A stretch of 64,000 nucleotides of DNA from Mesorhizobium sp. WSM4311 (GCF_002295115.1 NZ_NSFV01000012.1:62001-126000); one strand, 5' to 3'. Shown: positions 9,150-17,994, counted from the first letter of the stretch. Program-made: numbers and translations. Notes: a model not told the origin generated them from the letters alone.

Positions 9150-9662
9150 TCACGATGCCAATGCCGCCATCCGATAGGCAGCGCTCTGCCGGTGGTGCGC
9201 GTGGCAAATTGCGATGGCCAGCGCGTCGGCGGCATGTTCGGTGTCGAAGGTCGCCTTGGGCAGCAGCACTTTCACCATCATGTGGATCTGCTTCTTGTCG
9301 CCATGGCCGACGCCGATGACCGCCTTCTTCACCGCATTGGGCGCGTATTCGGCGACGACAAGGCCGGCACGCGCCGGCACCAGCATAGCGATGCCGCGCG
9401 CCTGGCCGAGCTTCAACGTTGCCACAGCATCCTTGTTGACGAAGGTCTGTTCGACGGCCGCCTCATGCGGCATTGCCGCATGCAGGACTTCGGCGAGCCC
9501 GTCATGCAATTGGCAGAGCCGCGTCGCCAGCGCCGCCTTGTCCTCGGAGCGCACCGTGCCGGACGCGACGAAGCGCAAGGAATTGCCGAGGCTCTCAACG
9601 ATGCCCCAGCCGGTGCGCCTGAGCCCCGGATCGATGCCGATGATGCGAATCGCGTCCCCCAT
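9150..9662 (-). CDS. ruvC: Holliday junction resolvase RuvC
   Basis: A 170-residue endonuclease with the RNase H-like acidic catalytic set: D11 in IIGIDPGLRRTGWG, E71 in AAVEQTFVNKD, and H143 and D146 in TEHAADALAIAICHAH. It cleaves four-way DNA junctions symmetrically. First gene of ruvCAB, transcribed away from rcdA, which lies 93 bases upstream in the same orientation. Confidence 0.97.
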   Translation of the reverse strand: MGDAIRIIGIDPGLRRTGWGIVESLGNSLRFVASGTVRSEDKAALATRLCQLHDGLAEVLHAAMPHEAAVEQTFVNKDAVATLKLGQARGIAMLVPARAGLVVAEYAPNAVKKAVIGVGHGDKKQIHMMVKVLLPKATFDTEHAADALAIAICHAHHRQSAAYRMAALAS

Positions 9663-9755
9663 CCGGTCACTTTACCTCCGGGGGACAGCGATGCCAGCGA
9701 AATGTGAACAAACCGGAAACGGAGGCCTATCCGGCGGGAAATAGTCCGAAGCCGC

Positions 9756-10289
9756 TCAGTTGCGGGCGAACGCCGTGTTGAGCAGGCTGATCTGGTCGGA
9801 AACCGGATTGGGCCGGCGGCCCATCGGCTGCATGTCGACCACGGCGCCGGCGCCGTAGATCTCGTCGTCCATGCGGCGCACCAATGCCTGCAGGCGAAGC
9901 GAGCGGTTGACCAGGTCGAGGAACTCCTCGGGCAATTCGGCCCAGCCGGCGGCTTCATCATGCGCGGAAGCGGTATCGAGGCGCACCTTGGACTTTTCCG
10001 AAGCGACCTGGTCGCGGGTCATCTCGCCGGAATTGGCCGCGCGCTGCAAAAGCAGCCATGAGGCCACCTGCATCAGCCGGGTCGTCAGCCGCATCGATTC
10101 GGCCGCGTAGAGCGTGGCCGCCAGCCGGGACAGCTTCTTGGCCTCGGCGCGGCCCTTGCCGTCGAGATACTCGGCCGCCTGTTCGACCAGCCCCATGCCT
10201 TCCTGGTAGAGCGGTTTGAAGGAGTGCGAAAAAACCCGACGCTCCGCCAGTTTGACGGTGTTCGCACTGCCCTTCGAAGGCTCGTTCAT
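9756..10289 (-). CDS. rcdA: RcdA-like regulator of CtrA degradation (DUF1465)
   Basis: A 177-residue, mostly helical cytosolic protein of the DUF1465 family, recognisable by FSHSFKPLYQEGMGLVEQAAEYLDG region, AESMRLTTRLMQVASWLL and the C-terminal PNPVSDQISLLNTAF. In Caulobacter, RcdA is a ClpXP adaptor for proteolysis of the cell-cycle regulator CtrA; the same role here is inference. The ATG at 10289 has an AGGGGCG ribosome site. The neighbouring ruvCAB genes are co-oriented but functionally unrelated. Confidence 0.85.
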   Translation of the reverse strand: MNEPSKGSANTVKLAERRVFSHSFKPLYQEGMGLVEQAAEYLDGKGRAEAKKLSRLAATLYAAESMRLTTRLMQVASWLLLQRAANSGEMTRDQVASEKSKVRLDTASAHDEAAGWAELPEEFLDLVNRSLRLQALVRRMDDEIYGAGAVVDMQPMGRRPNPVSDQISLLNTAFARN

Positions 10290-10455
10290 TGATACGCCCC
10301 TGCACTTGCAACCGGCCGATTCGGTTCTCTGCCGATACACCCGGCACCCTATCTGACTGAAGCTTGAAAATGCGCTTTGCACGGGGTGAAGGCAAGCACA
10401 TGTTTAACAGAAGGTTAACGGCGGGCCGTTGCGTCAGGGTCCCTGGAATGCGGAC

Positions 10456-10484
10456 AAAAAAAGAGCCGCGGATAAGGCGGCTCT
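10456..10484 (-). terminator. Rho-independent terminator
   Basis: Eight-base-pair stem AGAGCCGC/GCGGCTCT with a 7-base loop and a run of seven T on the minus strand. It would end the candidate small RNA and/or transcripts of the membrane gene at 10659-11039. Confidence 0.85.
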
Positions 10485-10560
10485 CAGGAGTTTAACAGGG
10501 AGGCGTCAAACAAAGTGGCTCCAACCACTCGGTAAGAATCCAGATCACTGGATGCGCATA
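10456..10560 (-). ncRNA. Candidate trans-acting small RNA with anti-Shine-Dalgarno loop
   Basis: In a 369-base gap the minus strand encodes four consecutive hairpins: ATCCAG/CTGGAT (10538-10553), AGTGG/CCACT (10514-10529), GTTT/AAAC with a loop containing CCTCCC (10490-10511), and an 8-bp GC-rich stem AGAGCCGC/GCGGCTCT followed by seven T residues (10462-10484 plus 10456-10461), a textbook Rho-independent terminator. The CCTCCC loop is complementary to ribosome-binding sites, as in many rhizobial regulatory RNAs. The 5' end is not fixed and no strong promoter was recognised. Confidence 0.55.
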
Positions 10561-10658
10561 GTAAACGCCTGTAAAGCTTAATGAACCTTTAACGGCCCCG
10601 ATGTTTTTTGACCGAATGCCCCCTTTCTGTGCCGTAACAGCACAGCCCCGAAGCTCAT

Positions 10659-11039
10659 TCAGGCCTTCTTCCAGACGGCCGGCAAGGCGATGAAGGCAAA
10701 CAGCAGCATGGCCGCGTAGAACCCCATCGAGGACGCCGCCACCATCGGTTCGATCGCGGCATTGCCGGCAAGCAGGAAGTAGAGCCCGATCAGCAGGCCG
10801 ATGCCGCTGATCGCCGTCAGCCAGAAATGGACGACGGCGAGCGTCTTTTGCCCGACCGCCGGAAACAGATGGTAGAAAAAGGCGAAGACCGCCGACATCA
10901 GCCATCCGGCCACCATCGTGTGGGCGTGAGTCGGCATCTGGCCATGGTCCTGGCTGATCGCCATGGACAGGCCGAGCGCCATGCCGCACAGCGCATAGAT
11001 GATGGCCAGCGTGAAGAAATTCCGTGCTACCCCTTGCAT
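10659..11039 (-). CDS. Small multi-pass membrane protein resembling a heme-copper oxidase subunit I fragment
   Basis: A 126-residue protein with four hydrophobic helices. Histidines occur in THAHTMVAGW and FFYHLFPAVG, a pattern like the heme-ligand region of cytochrome oxidase subunit I or related membrane heme proteins, but the protein is far too short to be an oxidase. I do not recognise a defined family with certainty. It is a single gene, divergent from the DUF2269 gene, with the terminator at 10456-10484 downstream. Confidence 0.7.
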   Translation of the reverse strand: MQGVARNFFTLAIIYALCGMALGLSMAISQDHGQMPTHAHTMVAGWLMSAVFAFFYHLFPAVGQKTLAVVHFWLTAISGIGLLIGLYFLLAGNAAIEPMVAASSMGFYAAMLLFAFIALPAVWKKA

Positions 11040-11361
11040 ATGTCCCCTCGATTGCCTCTTCCCGTCTGCGGGAATGGGTTGATTGTCAGGCGATTCCTGT
11101 CGCCACCGGCTCCCGGCGTCGGCGCACTAGCATTGGCAATGTTTCCGGACGATGTCGCGCCAAACCCCTCCCGACACTTCGTATATTAGCAGAAACGAAT
11201 CTGGGCATCTGCGGTCGTTGCAGCTTATGCCCGCGAAAAAGGTAGCCGAAACAGAGCCGGGTTTTCCGCGACATCGTTCCGAAACACGCGCCGCGCTAAA
11301 CGCCCGCTCCTCTGACGGCTGGCGCAAATCCGCTCCACCGCAAACCTACCCGGAGCAAGCC
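11040..11361. other. Gene-free divergent intergenic region
   Basis: 322 bases between two divergent membrane-protein genes. It must hold both promoters. I see no strong palindrome, RNA structure or credible small gene; short open frames here lack ribosome sites. Confidence 0.5.
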
Positions 11362-11913
11362 ATGGACTGGTACTCGATCGTCAAATTCCTCCACGTCACC
11401 TCGGCCATTTTGTGGGTCGGAGGCGGCTTCGTATTGTTCCTCCTCGGCGTGCTTGCCGAGCGCGCCGGCAACATCGAGGACAAGCTTCAGGCGATACGGG
11501 CCAGCGGGCAGCTGGGCGGGCGTTTCTTCGCGCCGATGTCGATGCTGACCCTGATCTTCGGCCTCATCATGTGCGGCTTCTGGGTCGGCTTCTCCGACCT
11601 GTGGATCATCATCGGCCTGGCCGGCTACGCCACGACCTTCTCGATCGGCATGCTAATCTTCAAGCCGACCGGCGAGCGCATGGGCGCGATGATCGCCAAC
11701 GAGGGCATCACGCCGGCTGTTCTGGCCATCGGCCAGCGCATGATGAGCGCGGCACGCTTCGACTATGCGGTGATGCTGGTGATCGTCGCCGACATGGTGC
11801 TCAAGCCGACCATGCATGATATCGGCATCCTCGCCGGCATGGCGCTGGTCATGGCAGCGGGCGCTATACTGGCCTTTGGCGGCAGCCGTCGCCTCGTGCC
11901 GAGCGCCGCCTGA
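11362..11913 (+). CDS. DUF2269-type integral membrane protein
   Basis: A 183-residue protein with four to five membrane helices. The start MDWYSIVKFLHVTSAILWVGG, with a His in the first helix and WVGGG after it, matches the DUF2269/CopD-like family of small membrane proteins with possible heme or metal ligands. Function is unknown. The ATG at 11362 has GGAG nine bases upstream and replaces a longer frame from 11152 that has no hydrophobic character. It converges with the TauE gene. Confidence 0.8.
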   Translation: MDWYSIVKFLHVTSAILWVGGGFVLFLLGVLAERAGNIEDKLQAIRASGQLGGRFFAPMSMLTLIFGLIMCGFWVGFSDLWIIIGLAGYATTFSIGMLIFKPTGERMGAMIANEGITPAVLAIGQRMMSAARFDYAVMLVIVADMVLKPTMHDIGILAGMALVMAAGAILAFGGSRRLVPSAA

Positions 11914-11955
11914 TCTCCCTGACGGTGAGAGCGGCCGACGAGCCGCCTCGCCTGT

Positions 11956-12726
11956 CTACATCAGGCCGGCGAGGCCGTCCCACAAAAGCTTCAGCGCCAC
12001 GACCGCCACGGTCGCGTAGGTGAAGGGATAAAAAATCTCCGGCCGCATGCGCCGCACCAGCCAGGCGCCGGCGATCGTCGAAAGCGGCGCCAGCGGCATC
12101 AGCACGGCCGACGCCGTCAGGTTGGCGGTGTCGAACTGGCCGAGCGCGAAATAGGGGATGAGCTTCAGCGCATTGGTCGCGGCAAAGAAGATCGCAGCGG
12201 TGCCCGACAGGACCTTGGGGTCGAGCCGGATCGGCAGCGCATAGACCTGGAAGGGCGGGCCGCCGACATGGGCGACGAAGCTGGTGAAGCCGGCGACCGT
12301 CCCCCAGATCGCCGCAGCCACGCGGTTGGGTTCGGCGGCGTGGTCGGCACCATGGCGGAACTGCAGATAAAGCCAGCGCAGCACGAAGATGATGGCAACG
12401 GCGCCGACGATGAGCCGCACCGCTTCCTCGGTGACCAAAGCCGCCGTCAGCCAGCCAAGGCCGATGCCGATGACGGCGCCCGGCATCATGTCGACCAGCA
12501 TCTTGCGGTCGTAGACGCCCCACCATGTCCACACCGAGACAATGTCCATCAGGCACAGGATCGGCAGCAGGATGGCGGCTGCCTGCACCGGCGGCATGGT
12601 CAGCGCCATCAGCGGCACGCCGACGAAACCGACGGCGCCGCCGAAGCCGCCCTTGGACAGGCCGACCAGAATGACCGCCGGAATGGCGGCCGCGTAGAAC
12701 CACGGATCGAGAAGCAGGCCTGACAT
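11956..12726 (-). CDS. TauE/SafE family sulfite/anion exporter
   Basis: A 256-residue membrane protein with about eight helices. LVGLSKGGFGGAVGFVGVPLMAL near the N-terminus and TSFVAHVGGPPFQVYALP in the middle are the repeated signature of the TauE/SafE (DUF81) family, which exports sulfite, sulfoacetate or related organic anions. ATG 12726 gives a normal length; an upstream GTG at 12819 would add 31 hydrophilic residues. No sulfur-metabolism neighbour indicates the substrate. Confidence 0.88.
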   Translation of the reverse strand: MSGLLLDPWFYAAAIPAVILVGLSKGGFGGAVGFVGVPLMALTMPPVQAAAILLPILCLMDIVSVWTWWGVYDRKMLVDMMPGAVIGIGLGWLTAALVTEEAVRLIVGAVAIIFVLRWLYLQFRHGADHAAEPNRVAAAIWGTVAGFTSFVAHVGGPPFQVYALPIRLDPKVLSGTAAIFFAATNALKLIPYFALGQFDTANLTASAVLMPLAPLSTIAGAWLVRRMRPEIFYPFTYATVAVVALKLLWDGLAGLM

Positions 12727-12840
12727 GGGGAGGAGCTGGTCTGGAGGGAAGGCGTCAACGCCTGAATAGCCCAGAATTGCGCTTGGGGCGACTGTAAATC
12801 CCGACAGGTTGCCGAACACCCGCCAATGTCCGGCTCGTGC

Positions 12841-13569
12841 CTATCGCCGGGCCGAGACCAGCAGGAACATCGGCCGATCGAGCTCTTCCGCCAGTTCCGG
12901 CCTGGCCGTGATCTGCGCGTCTGTCGGACAGAACTCCTCCACATGCTCGATCGCGAAACCGGACACGATCAGCGCGTTCAGCGTCGTGCCGATGGTGCGA
13001 TGATGTTTCACCACGCCCTTGGCCAGCCAGTCGGTCTTGCGTGGACCCTCCACCAGATAGCGGTCGACAGGCCATGTCCTGCGGCCTTCGGCATCGACCG
13101 CCCAGCCGGGCCTGGTCGGAGCCATGTAGATCGGATGCTCCGTCGAGAAGACGAAATGCCCGCCGGGCGACAGCGCCTTGTGCACCGTCCTGAACAGCCG
13201 CGCGACATCCTCGACATAATGCAGCGCAAGTGAGCTGTAGGCGAGATCGAAGCCGGCTCGCGGCAGGCTGAGCTGGTCGAGGTCGGCCCTCTCATAAATG
13301 ATGCCGGTGTCCGGGCCGGCGGCCCTCGCCCGAGCCAGCATCTTCTCCGACAGGTCCAGCCCCAGGACATGGCTCGCCCCATGCTCGTGCGCCCAGCGGC
13401 AGAACCAGCCGAAACCGCAGCCGAGGTCGACGATCCGCAAGCCGCCGAGGTCCGGCAGCATGGCGCGCAGCGCCGGCCATTCGGCGGCGCCGCCAAGGCC
13501 TTCGATCGACCGGCCAAGCTGGCTGTAGCCAGCGAAGAAATCCGGTTGGTCGTAGATATTCTGTGCCAT
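12841..13569 (-). CDS. SAM-dependent class I methyltransferase
   Basis: A 242-residue methyltransferase. The SAM-binding motif I is RIVDLGCGFGWFCRW, with VLGLDLSEKML as motif II and FDLAYSSLALHYVED and SPGGHFVFSTEHPIY further on. It belongs to the Methyltransf_11/UbiE-like group acting on small molecules; the substrate is unknown. The ATG at 13569 has an AGGAAG ribosome site, so the longer frame to 13815 is rejected. It stands alone between the TauE and AsnC genes. Confidence 0.9.
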   Translation of the reverse strand: MAQNIYDQPDFFAGYSQLGRSIEGLGGAAEWPALRAMLPDLGGLRIVDLGCGFGWFCRWAHEHGASHVLGLDLSEKMLARARAAGPDTGIIYERADLDQLSLPRAGFDLAYSSLALHYVEDVARLFRTVHKALSPGGHFVFSTEHPIYMAPTRPGWAVDAEGRRTWPVDRYLVEGPRKTDWLAKGVVKHHRTIGTTLNALIVSGFAIEHVEEFCPTDAQITARPELAEELDRPMFLLVSARR

Positions 13570-13651
13570 GTCTTCCTCGTCTCTCGGCAAATCATCTGGC
13601 GGGCTGACATTTAGTGGACTGATCGCGCCTGTCCACCACTGCCATACGGAG

Positions 13652-14107
13652 TCAAGACGAAGAAGATGGAACCCCGAGCGGTGGCGGCCGCCGCCGGATC
13701 GGCTGCGCCTTGATGATGGCGGTGCTGGTCTCGGCCTTGTCGGCAATGCGATCGAGAATGCCGTCGAGGTCGCCGATCGAGCGCACGAACAGCCGCGCGA
13801 CGAAACAGTCGTCACCGGTCACCTTGTCGCATTCGCCGAACTCGGCGATCTCCTCGATCAGTTTCTGGACGATGTGCAGCTTGCCCGGCAAAGGCCGGAT
13901 GCGCACGATCGCCTGCAGCGTATAGCCGAGCGCCAGCGGATCGATCTCGACTGTGAACGCCCGGATGACGCCGCGCTCCTCGAGCCGTCGCAGCCGCTCC
14001 GAAACGCTCGGCGACGACAGCCCGACCTGGGCAGCCAGTTCCTTCAGTGAAGTCCGCGCATCCCGTACTAGGATTTCGAGGAGATTTCGGTCGAGATCGT
14101 CAAGCAT
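13652..14107 (-). CDS. Lrp/AsnC family transcriptional regulator
   Basis: A 151-residue regulator. The N-terminal helix-turn-helix (LDRNLLEILVRDARTSLKEL, then VGLSSPSVSERLRRLEERG) is followed by the RAM effector-binding domain, with GECDKVTGDDCFVARLFV as its core. Such proteins sense amino acids and often control a divergent exporter. That is the arrangement here: the DMT exporter starts 134 bases away in the opposite direction, with an exact palindrome between them. Confidence 0.93.
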   Translation of the reverse strand: MLDDLDRNLLEILVRDARTSLKELAAQVGLSSPSVSERLRRLEERGVIRAFTVEIDPLALGYTLQAIVRIRPLPGKLHIVQKLIEEIAEFGECDKVTGDDCFVARLFVRSIGDLDGILDRIADKAETSTAIIKAQPIRRRPPPLGVPSSSS

Positions 14108-14137
14108 TTCAGATTTCTCACAAATTCGCGGAAGTAG

Positions 14138-14152
14138 CCTAATATAATTAGG
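14138..14152. promoter_or_regulatory. Palindromic operator between AsnC regulator and DMT exporter
   Basis: CCTAAT-ATA-ATTAGG is a perfect 15-base palindrome in the divergent promoter region, with the AT-rich centre typical of Lrp/AsnC sites. Binding by the adjacent regulator is inference. Confidence 0.6.
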
Positions 14153-14240
14153 TCATACAACCATACAACCTTTCCGATCAGGTGGAAAGCGCCCATCTCG
14201 CATGAGATTATGCCGCGTCAAAATGGGCTCGGAGATTATC

Positions 14241-15146
14241 ATGAACGATATGGTACGTGGCACGGTCGAAATGTCGGCCGCAATGGCGATCCTCGGGACG
14301 ATCGGATGGTTCGTCGTCATGTCCGGCCAGCCGATCATGGACGTGGTGTTCTGGCGCTGCGCGTTCGGCGCGGTGACGCTGCTGATCATCTGCGCTTGCC
14401 TGGGATTGTTGCGCGGCAGGCTATCGCTGCGCGTCATCGGCCTCGCCGCGCTTGGCGGCGCGGCCATCGTCATCAACTGGCTGCTCCTGTTCAGCGCCTT
14501 CTCCCGCGCGTCGATCTCGATCGCCACCGCCGTCTACAACACCCAGCCCTTCATGCTGGTCGGCTTCGGCGCGCTCTTCTTCGCCGAACGGCTGACGCTG
14601 ACCAAGCTGACATGGCTGGCAATAGCCTTTGCCGGCATGGTGTTGATCGTCGAGGCCGCCCCTGACGCCGGCGATGTCGGCACCAACTATTTTGCCGGCA
14701 TCCTCATGGCGCTGGCCGCGGCCTTTTTCTGGGCCGTCGCGGCCATCGTCACCAAGAAGCTCAAGGGAACGCCGCCGCATCTGATCGCGCTGATCCAGGT
14801 CTGCGTCGGCGTCGTCATGCTGGCGCCGTTCGCCAATCTCTCGCGTCTTCCCGCCGATCCGTGGAGCTGGGCCATGCTGGCGACGCTCGGCATCGTCCAC
14901 ACCGGCCTGATGTACATATTGATGTACGGCGCCATCCAGAAGCTGCCGACGCATCTGCAGGGATCGCTGTCCTTCATCTATCCGGTCGTCGCCATCCTGG
15001 TCGATGTCGTGGCTTTCGGCCATCGGCTGCATCTCAGCCAGGTCGCCGGCGCCGCCGCAATCCTGGTGGCTGCCGCCGGCATGAATCTCGGCTGGTCCTT
15101 GTGGAAATCGAAGCCGGTCACCGCGAGCCCTGAGCCGGTCAAGTAG
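14241..15146 (+). CDS. DMT (EamA) family permease, probable amino-acid or metabolite exporter
   Basis: A 301-residue protein with ten predicted membrane helices in two EamA repeats; the first repeat ends FFAERLTLTKLTWLAIAFAGM and the second FGHRLHLSQVAGAAAILVAAAG. The ATG at 14241 follows GGAG by six bases. Location opposite an AsnC regulator suggests export of an amino acid or analogue under feedback control; this is inference from context. Confidence 0.9.
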   Translation: MNDMVRGTVEMSAAMAILGTIGWFVVMSGQPIMDVVFWRCAFGAVTLLIICACLGLLRGRLSLRVIGLAALGGAAIVINWLLLFSAFSRASISIATAVYNTQPFMLVGFGALFFAERLTLTKLTWLAIAFAGMVLIVEAAPDAGDVGTNYFAGILMALAAAFFWAVAAIVTKKLKGTPPHLIALIQVCVGVVMLAPFANLSRLPADPWSWAMLATLGIVHTGLMYILMYGAIQKLPTHLQGSLSFIYPVVAILVDVVAFGHRLHLSQVAGAAAILVAAAGMNLGWSLWKSKPVTASPEPVK

Positions 15147-15183
15147 GGCAGGCGCCGCCCGGCGGCCAGGAAACGCGATCCCG

Positions 15184-15217
15184 ACTGCCCGCCTGTTCAA
15201 AGCGGGCAGTTTGCTCT
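15184..15217 (+). terminator. Probable terminator after the DMT exporter gene
   Basis: ACTGCCCGC pairs exactly with GCGGGCAGT across a 9-base loop and is followed by TTGCTC. The T run is weak, so termination may be partial. Confidence 0.55.
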
Positions 15218-15273
15218 ATGCCGCAATGCAACCATCTTCGCCCGGCATAGGCGAAACCCGGGATCGAAGAACC

Positions 15274-15921
15274 ATGAACGACGCCACACCCCCAAATCGT
15301 TGCCGCATCGTGCTGATCGCGCCGCCCGGCGTGCCGGCCGCCCGTATCGCCGCCGCATTCGACGGCGGCGACGTCGCTTCGCTGATCCTGCCCGAAAACG
15401 GCATGGACGAGGCCTCCTTCCAGGCCTTTGCCGAACAGGTCGTGCCGACGGCGCAGGCGGCGGGCGTGGCCGTGATCATCGCCGGCGACACCCGCATCGC
15501 CGGCCGTGTCCAGGCCGACGGCATACATGTCGAGGCGTCCAAGGCCGAACTGGCCGAAACGATCGAACATTTCCAGGCGAAGATGATGGTCGGCACCGGC
15601 GGCGCCAAGAAGCGCGACGACGCGCTCGAGCTTGGCGAGGTCAGGCCCGACTACATCTTCTTCGGCCGTTTCGGCTACGACAACAAGCCGGAGCCGCATC
15701 CGCGCAACCTGTCGCTGGGCGAGTGGTGGGCGCAGATGATCCAGATCCCCTGCATCGTCATGGCCGGATCCGATCTGGCTTCCGTAGAGGACGTGGCCGC
15801 CACCGGCGCCGAGTTCGTCGCGCTGTCGAGCGCGGTGTTCGCCGACGGCGTCGATCCGAAAACCGCCGTGGCCCGTGCCAACGCGTTGCTCGACGAAACC
15901 GCGCCGCGCTTCGAGGACTGA
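15274..15921 (+). CDS. ThiE-like thiamine phosphate synthase family protein
   Basis: A 215-residue TIM-barrel protein of the thiamine monophosphate synthase/TENI family. Recognisable are AAGVAVIIAGDTRIAGRVQADGIHVEAS (beta-strand and substrate loop region), DYIFFGRFGYDNKPEPHP and IPCIVMAGSDLASVEDVAATGAEFVALSSAVF. The usual ThiE diphosphate motif is only partly conserved and no other thiamine genes are nearby, so it may have a different role. The stop overlaps the start region of the following Sel1-repeat gene, implying co-translation. Confidence 0.75.
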   Translation: MNDATPPNRCRIVLIAPPGVPAARIAAAFDGGDVASLILPENGMDEASFQAFAEQVVPTAQAAGVAVIIAGDTRIAGRVQADGIHVEASKAELAETIEHFQAKMMVGTGGAKKRDDALELGEVRPDYIFFGRFGYDNKPEPHPRNLSLGEWWAQMIQIPCIVMAGSDLASVEDVAATGAEFVALSSAVFADGVDPKTAVARANALLDETAPRFED

Positions 15922-15922
15922 T

Positions 15923-16963
15923 GTGACTTCGGTAAGGCTTCCCCTTCAGGCCTTGCTTGCAGCGGTCATGATCCAGGCCGCCGCCGCCGAACCCATACCC
16001 CAGCCACAGCCCAAGCCTGAAACCGGCCTGCACACCGACAAGCCGATCGAAAAGCAGCTGCCGCAGCCCGCCACCACGGCGGAGCCGGCACCGCTGCCCT
16101 CAGTTGACAGCATCAATCCCGACCGCTTCGGCGCCAAGCCGGCGGATGCGGCCTATGGCGCCTTCCAGCGCGGGCTCTACAAAACGGCCTATAACCTGGC
16201 GCTGACCCGCGCCCAGAATGGCGACCCGGCGGCGCAGACATTGGTGGCCGAGATCCTGTCGCGCGGGCTCGGCGTGCCGCTGAATGCGGCGGAAGCCTCG
16301 AAATGGTATGCGCTTGCCGCCGAACAGGGTGTGCCCGAGGCGCAGTTCCAGTATGCGCTGATGCTGCTCGACGGCCGTTACGTCAAGAAGGACCCGAAAG
16401 AGGCCTACGCCCTGATGCAGGCTGCCGCCGAAGCCGGCAACCAGCTGGCGCAGTTCAATTTCGCGCAGATGCTGGTTCAGCAGGATCCCGGCGATGCGGG
16501 TCTGGCCAAGGCGGTTTCCTATTATGAGCGCGCCGCCGCGACCGGCCTCGCCGACGCGCAATACGCCATGTCCCAGATCTATGCCAACGGCGTCGGCGGC
16601 AAGCCGCGCGACGACGCGCAGGCAAGACGCTTCCTCGCCCAGGCCGCGCGGCAGAACTACGACACCGCGCAGATCGATCTCGCCGCCTGGATGATCGAGG
16701 GCCGCGGCGGTGTCCGCGACCTGAAATCGGCTTTCGGCTGGACGAAGCAGGCAGCCGAGGGCGGCAACGTCGCCGCGCGGAACCGGCTGGCAAAACTCTA
16801 CATGCAAGGCATCGGTACCGACCCGGACCTGGTGCTCGCCGGCGCCTGGTACATCGCCGCCCGCCGCGCCGGTCTGATCGACCCCGACATGGACGATTTC
16901 CTGCAAGGGCTGAGCGACGACCAGACCAAACAGGCCCTGCAGAAGGCGAATCGTTTGCCGTGA
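15923..16963 (+). CDS. Secreted Sel1-like (SEL1/TPR) repeat protein
   Basis: A 346-residue protein starting at a GTG two bases after the preceding stop begins (stop TGA 15919-15921), with GAGGA upstream. A short signal peptide (about 1-22, ending AAAAEP) and a Pro-rich linker precede at least five Sel1 repeats, e.g. AQTLVAEILSRGLGVPLNAA, AQFQYALMLLDGRYVKKDPK and AQYAMSQIYANGVGG. Such solenoids mediate protein-protein contacts in the periplasm; in rhizobia some affect envelope or exopolysaccharide regulation. The specific role is unknown. Confidence 0.85.
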   Translation: MTSVRLPLQALLAAVMIQAAAAEPIPQPQPKPETGLHTDKPIEKQLPQPATTAEPAPLPSVDSINPDRFGAKPADAAYGAFQRGLYKTAYNLALTRAQNGDPAAQTLVAEILSRGLGVPLNAAEASKWYALAAEQGVPEAQFQYALMLLDGRYVKKDPKEAYALMQAAAEAGNQLAQFNFAQMLVQQDPGDAGLAKAVSYYERAAATGLADAQYAMSQIYANGVGGKPRDDAQARRFLAQAARQNYDTAQIDLAAWMIEGRGGVRDLKSAFGWTKQAAEGGNVAARNRLAKLYMQGIGTDPDLVLAGAWYIAARRAGLIDPDMDDFLQGLSDDQTKQALQKANRLP

Positions 16964-16977
16964 CGGCGGTTGGTGGA

Positions 16978-17994
16978 TCATTGCGTGTGATCGAGGACGA
17001 CCTTGCCGAAGGGCGAGCCGTGTTCGAGGTACCGGAAGGCTGCCGCCGCGTCCTTCCAGGCAAATACCTTCTCGATCACGGGTCTTATCCGGTTGACTGT
17101 CAGGCCTCGGTTCATTGCCTCGAAGGATTCGCGTGAGCCCACGGGTATGCCGCGCGCCTTGACCTGGCGGCGGAAGATGTCGAGGGGATTGATGGACCCT
17201 TCGTTGCCGCCGAGATAGCCGATGACGTTGATCTGGGCGCCACGCGCCGAAGCCTTCAGCGACTGGGTGAAGCTTTGCGGCCCGCCGACCTCGATAATAT
17301 GGTCCGCGCCGCCGCCTCCGGTCAGCGCCAGCACGGCTGACGACCAATCGGGATTGTCGCGATAGTTGATGCCGTCATGCGCGCCAAGCGCCTTTGCCCG
17401 CGTGAGCTTGTCGTCGCTGCTTGACGTGACGATGACCCGTGCGCCGGCTGCCGCGGCGAACTGCACGGCAAACAACGAGACGCCGCCAGTGCCCAGGCTC
17501 AGCACCGTCTCGCCCGGTTTCAACTGGCCTTCGGTGAACAACGCGTGCCAGGCAGTGACCGCGGCGCAAGGCAATGTCGCCGCCTCGACATCACTTAGAT
17601 GTGGCGGCGCCAGCACGGCCGCCTGTTCGTCCAGCCGCGCGAACTCGCTCAGCAAACCGTCGATGGGGCCGCCACGCTGATAGGACGGCTCGGCCATGGC
17701 AAAACTGCCGCCGACCCAGCGCTGCCAGAATGTGCCGCAAACGCGGTCGCCGACCTTGAAACGGGTCACTTCGGCGCCAACCGCGACCACTTCGCCCACA
17801 CCGTCCGAAAGCGGTATTAGCGGCAGCGCAAAGGCGGTGTGGTAGCTGCCACGGGCGATCTCCACATCGCGGTAGTTGAGCGCTGTTGCCTTGACCTTGA
17901 TGATCATCTCCTGGCGGCCCGGTTCTGGCATCGGCCGCTCGACCAGTCTGAGATTGTCGATGCCGCCGGGGGCCTGCAACTCGATTGCCTTCAT
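16978..17994 (-). CDS. Zinc-independent MDR family alcohol dehydrogenase/quinone reductase-like oxidoreductase
   Basis: A 338-residue medium-chain dehydrogenase/reductase. The GroES-like N-terminal half contains ATALNYRDVEIARG and PLSDGVGEVVAVG; the Rossmann half contains VLSLGTGGVSLFAVQFAAAAGARVI. The catalytic zinc Cys/His set is not evident, as in quinone-oxidoreductase-like members. It reduces or oxidises a small carbonyl/alcohol with NAD(P). It is divergent from a LysR regulator (106 bases), which probably controls it. Confidence 0.88.
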   Translation of the reverse strand: MKAIELQAPGGIDNLRLVERPMPEPGRQEMIIKVKATALNYRDVEIARGSYHTAFALPLIPLSDGVGEVVAVGAEVTRFKVGDRVCGTFWQRWVGGSFAMAEPSYQRGGPIDGLLSEFARLDEQAAVLAPPHLSDVEAATLPCAAVTAWHALFTEGQLKPGETVLSLGTGGVSLFAVQFAAAAGARVIVTSSSDDKLTRAKALGAHDGINYRDNPDWSSAVLALTGGGGADHIIEVGGPQSFTQSLKASARGAQINVIGYLGGNEGSINPLDIFRRQVKARGIPVGSRESFEAMNRGLTVNRIRPVIEKVFAWKDAAAAFRYLEHGSPFGKVVLDHTQ

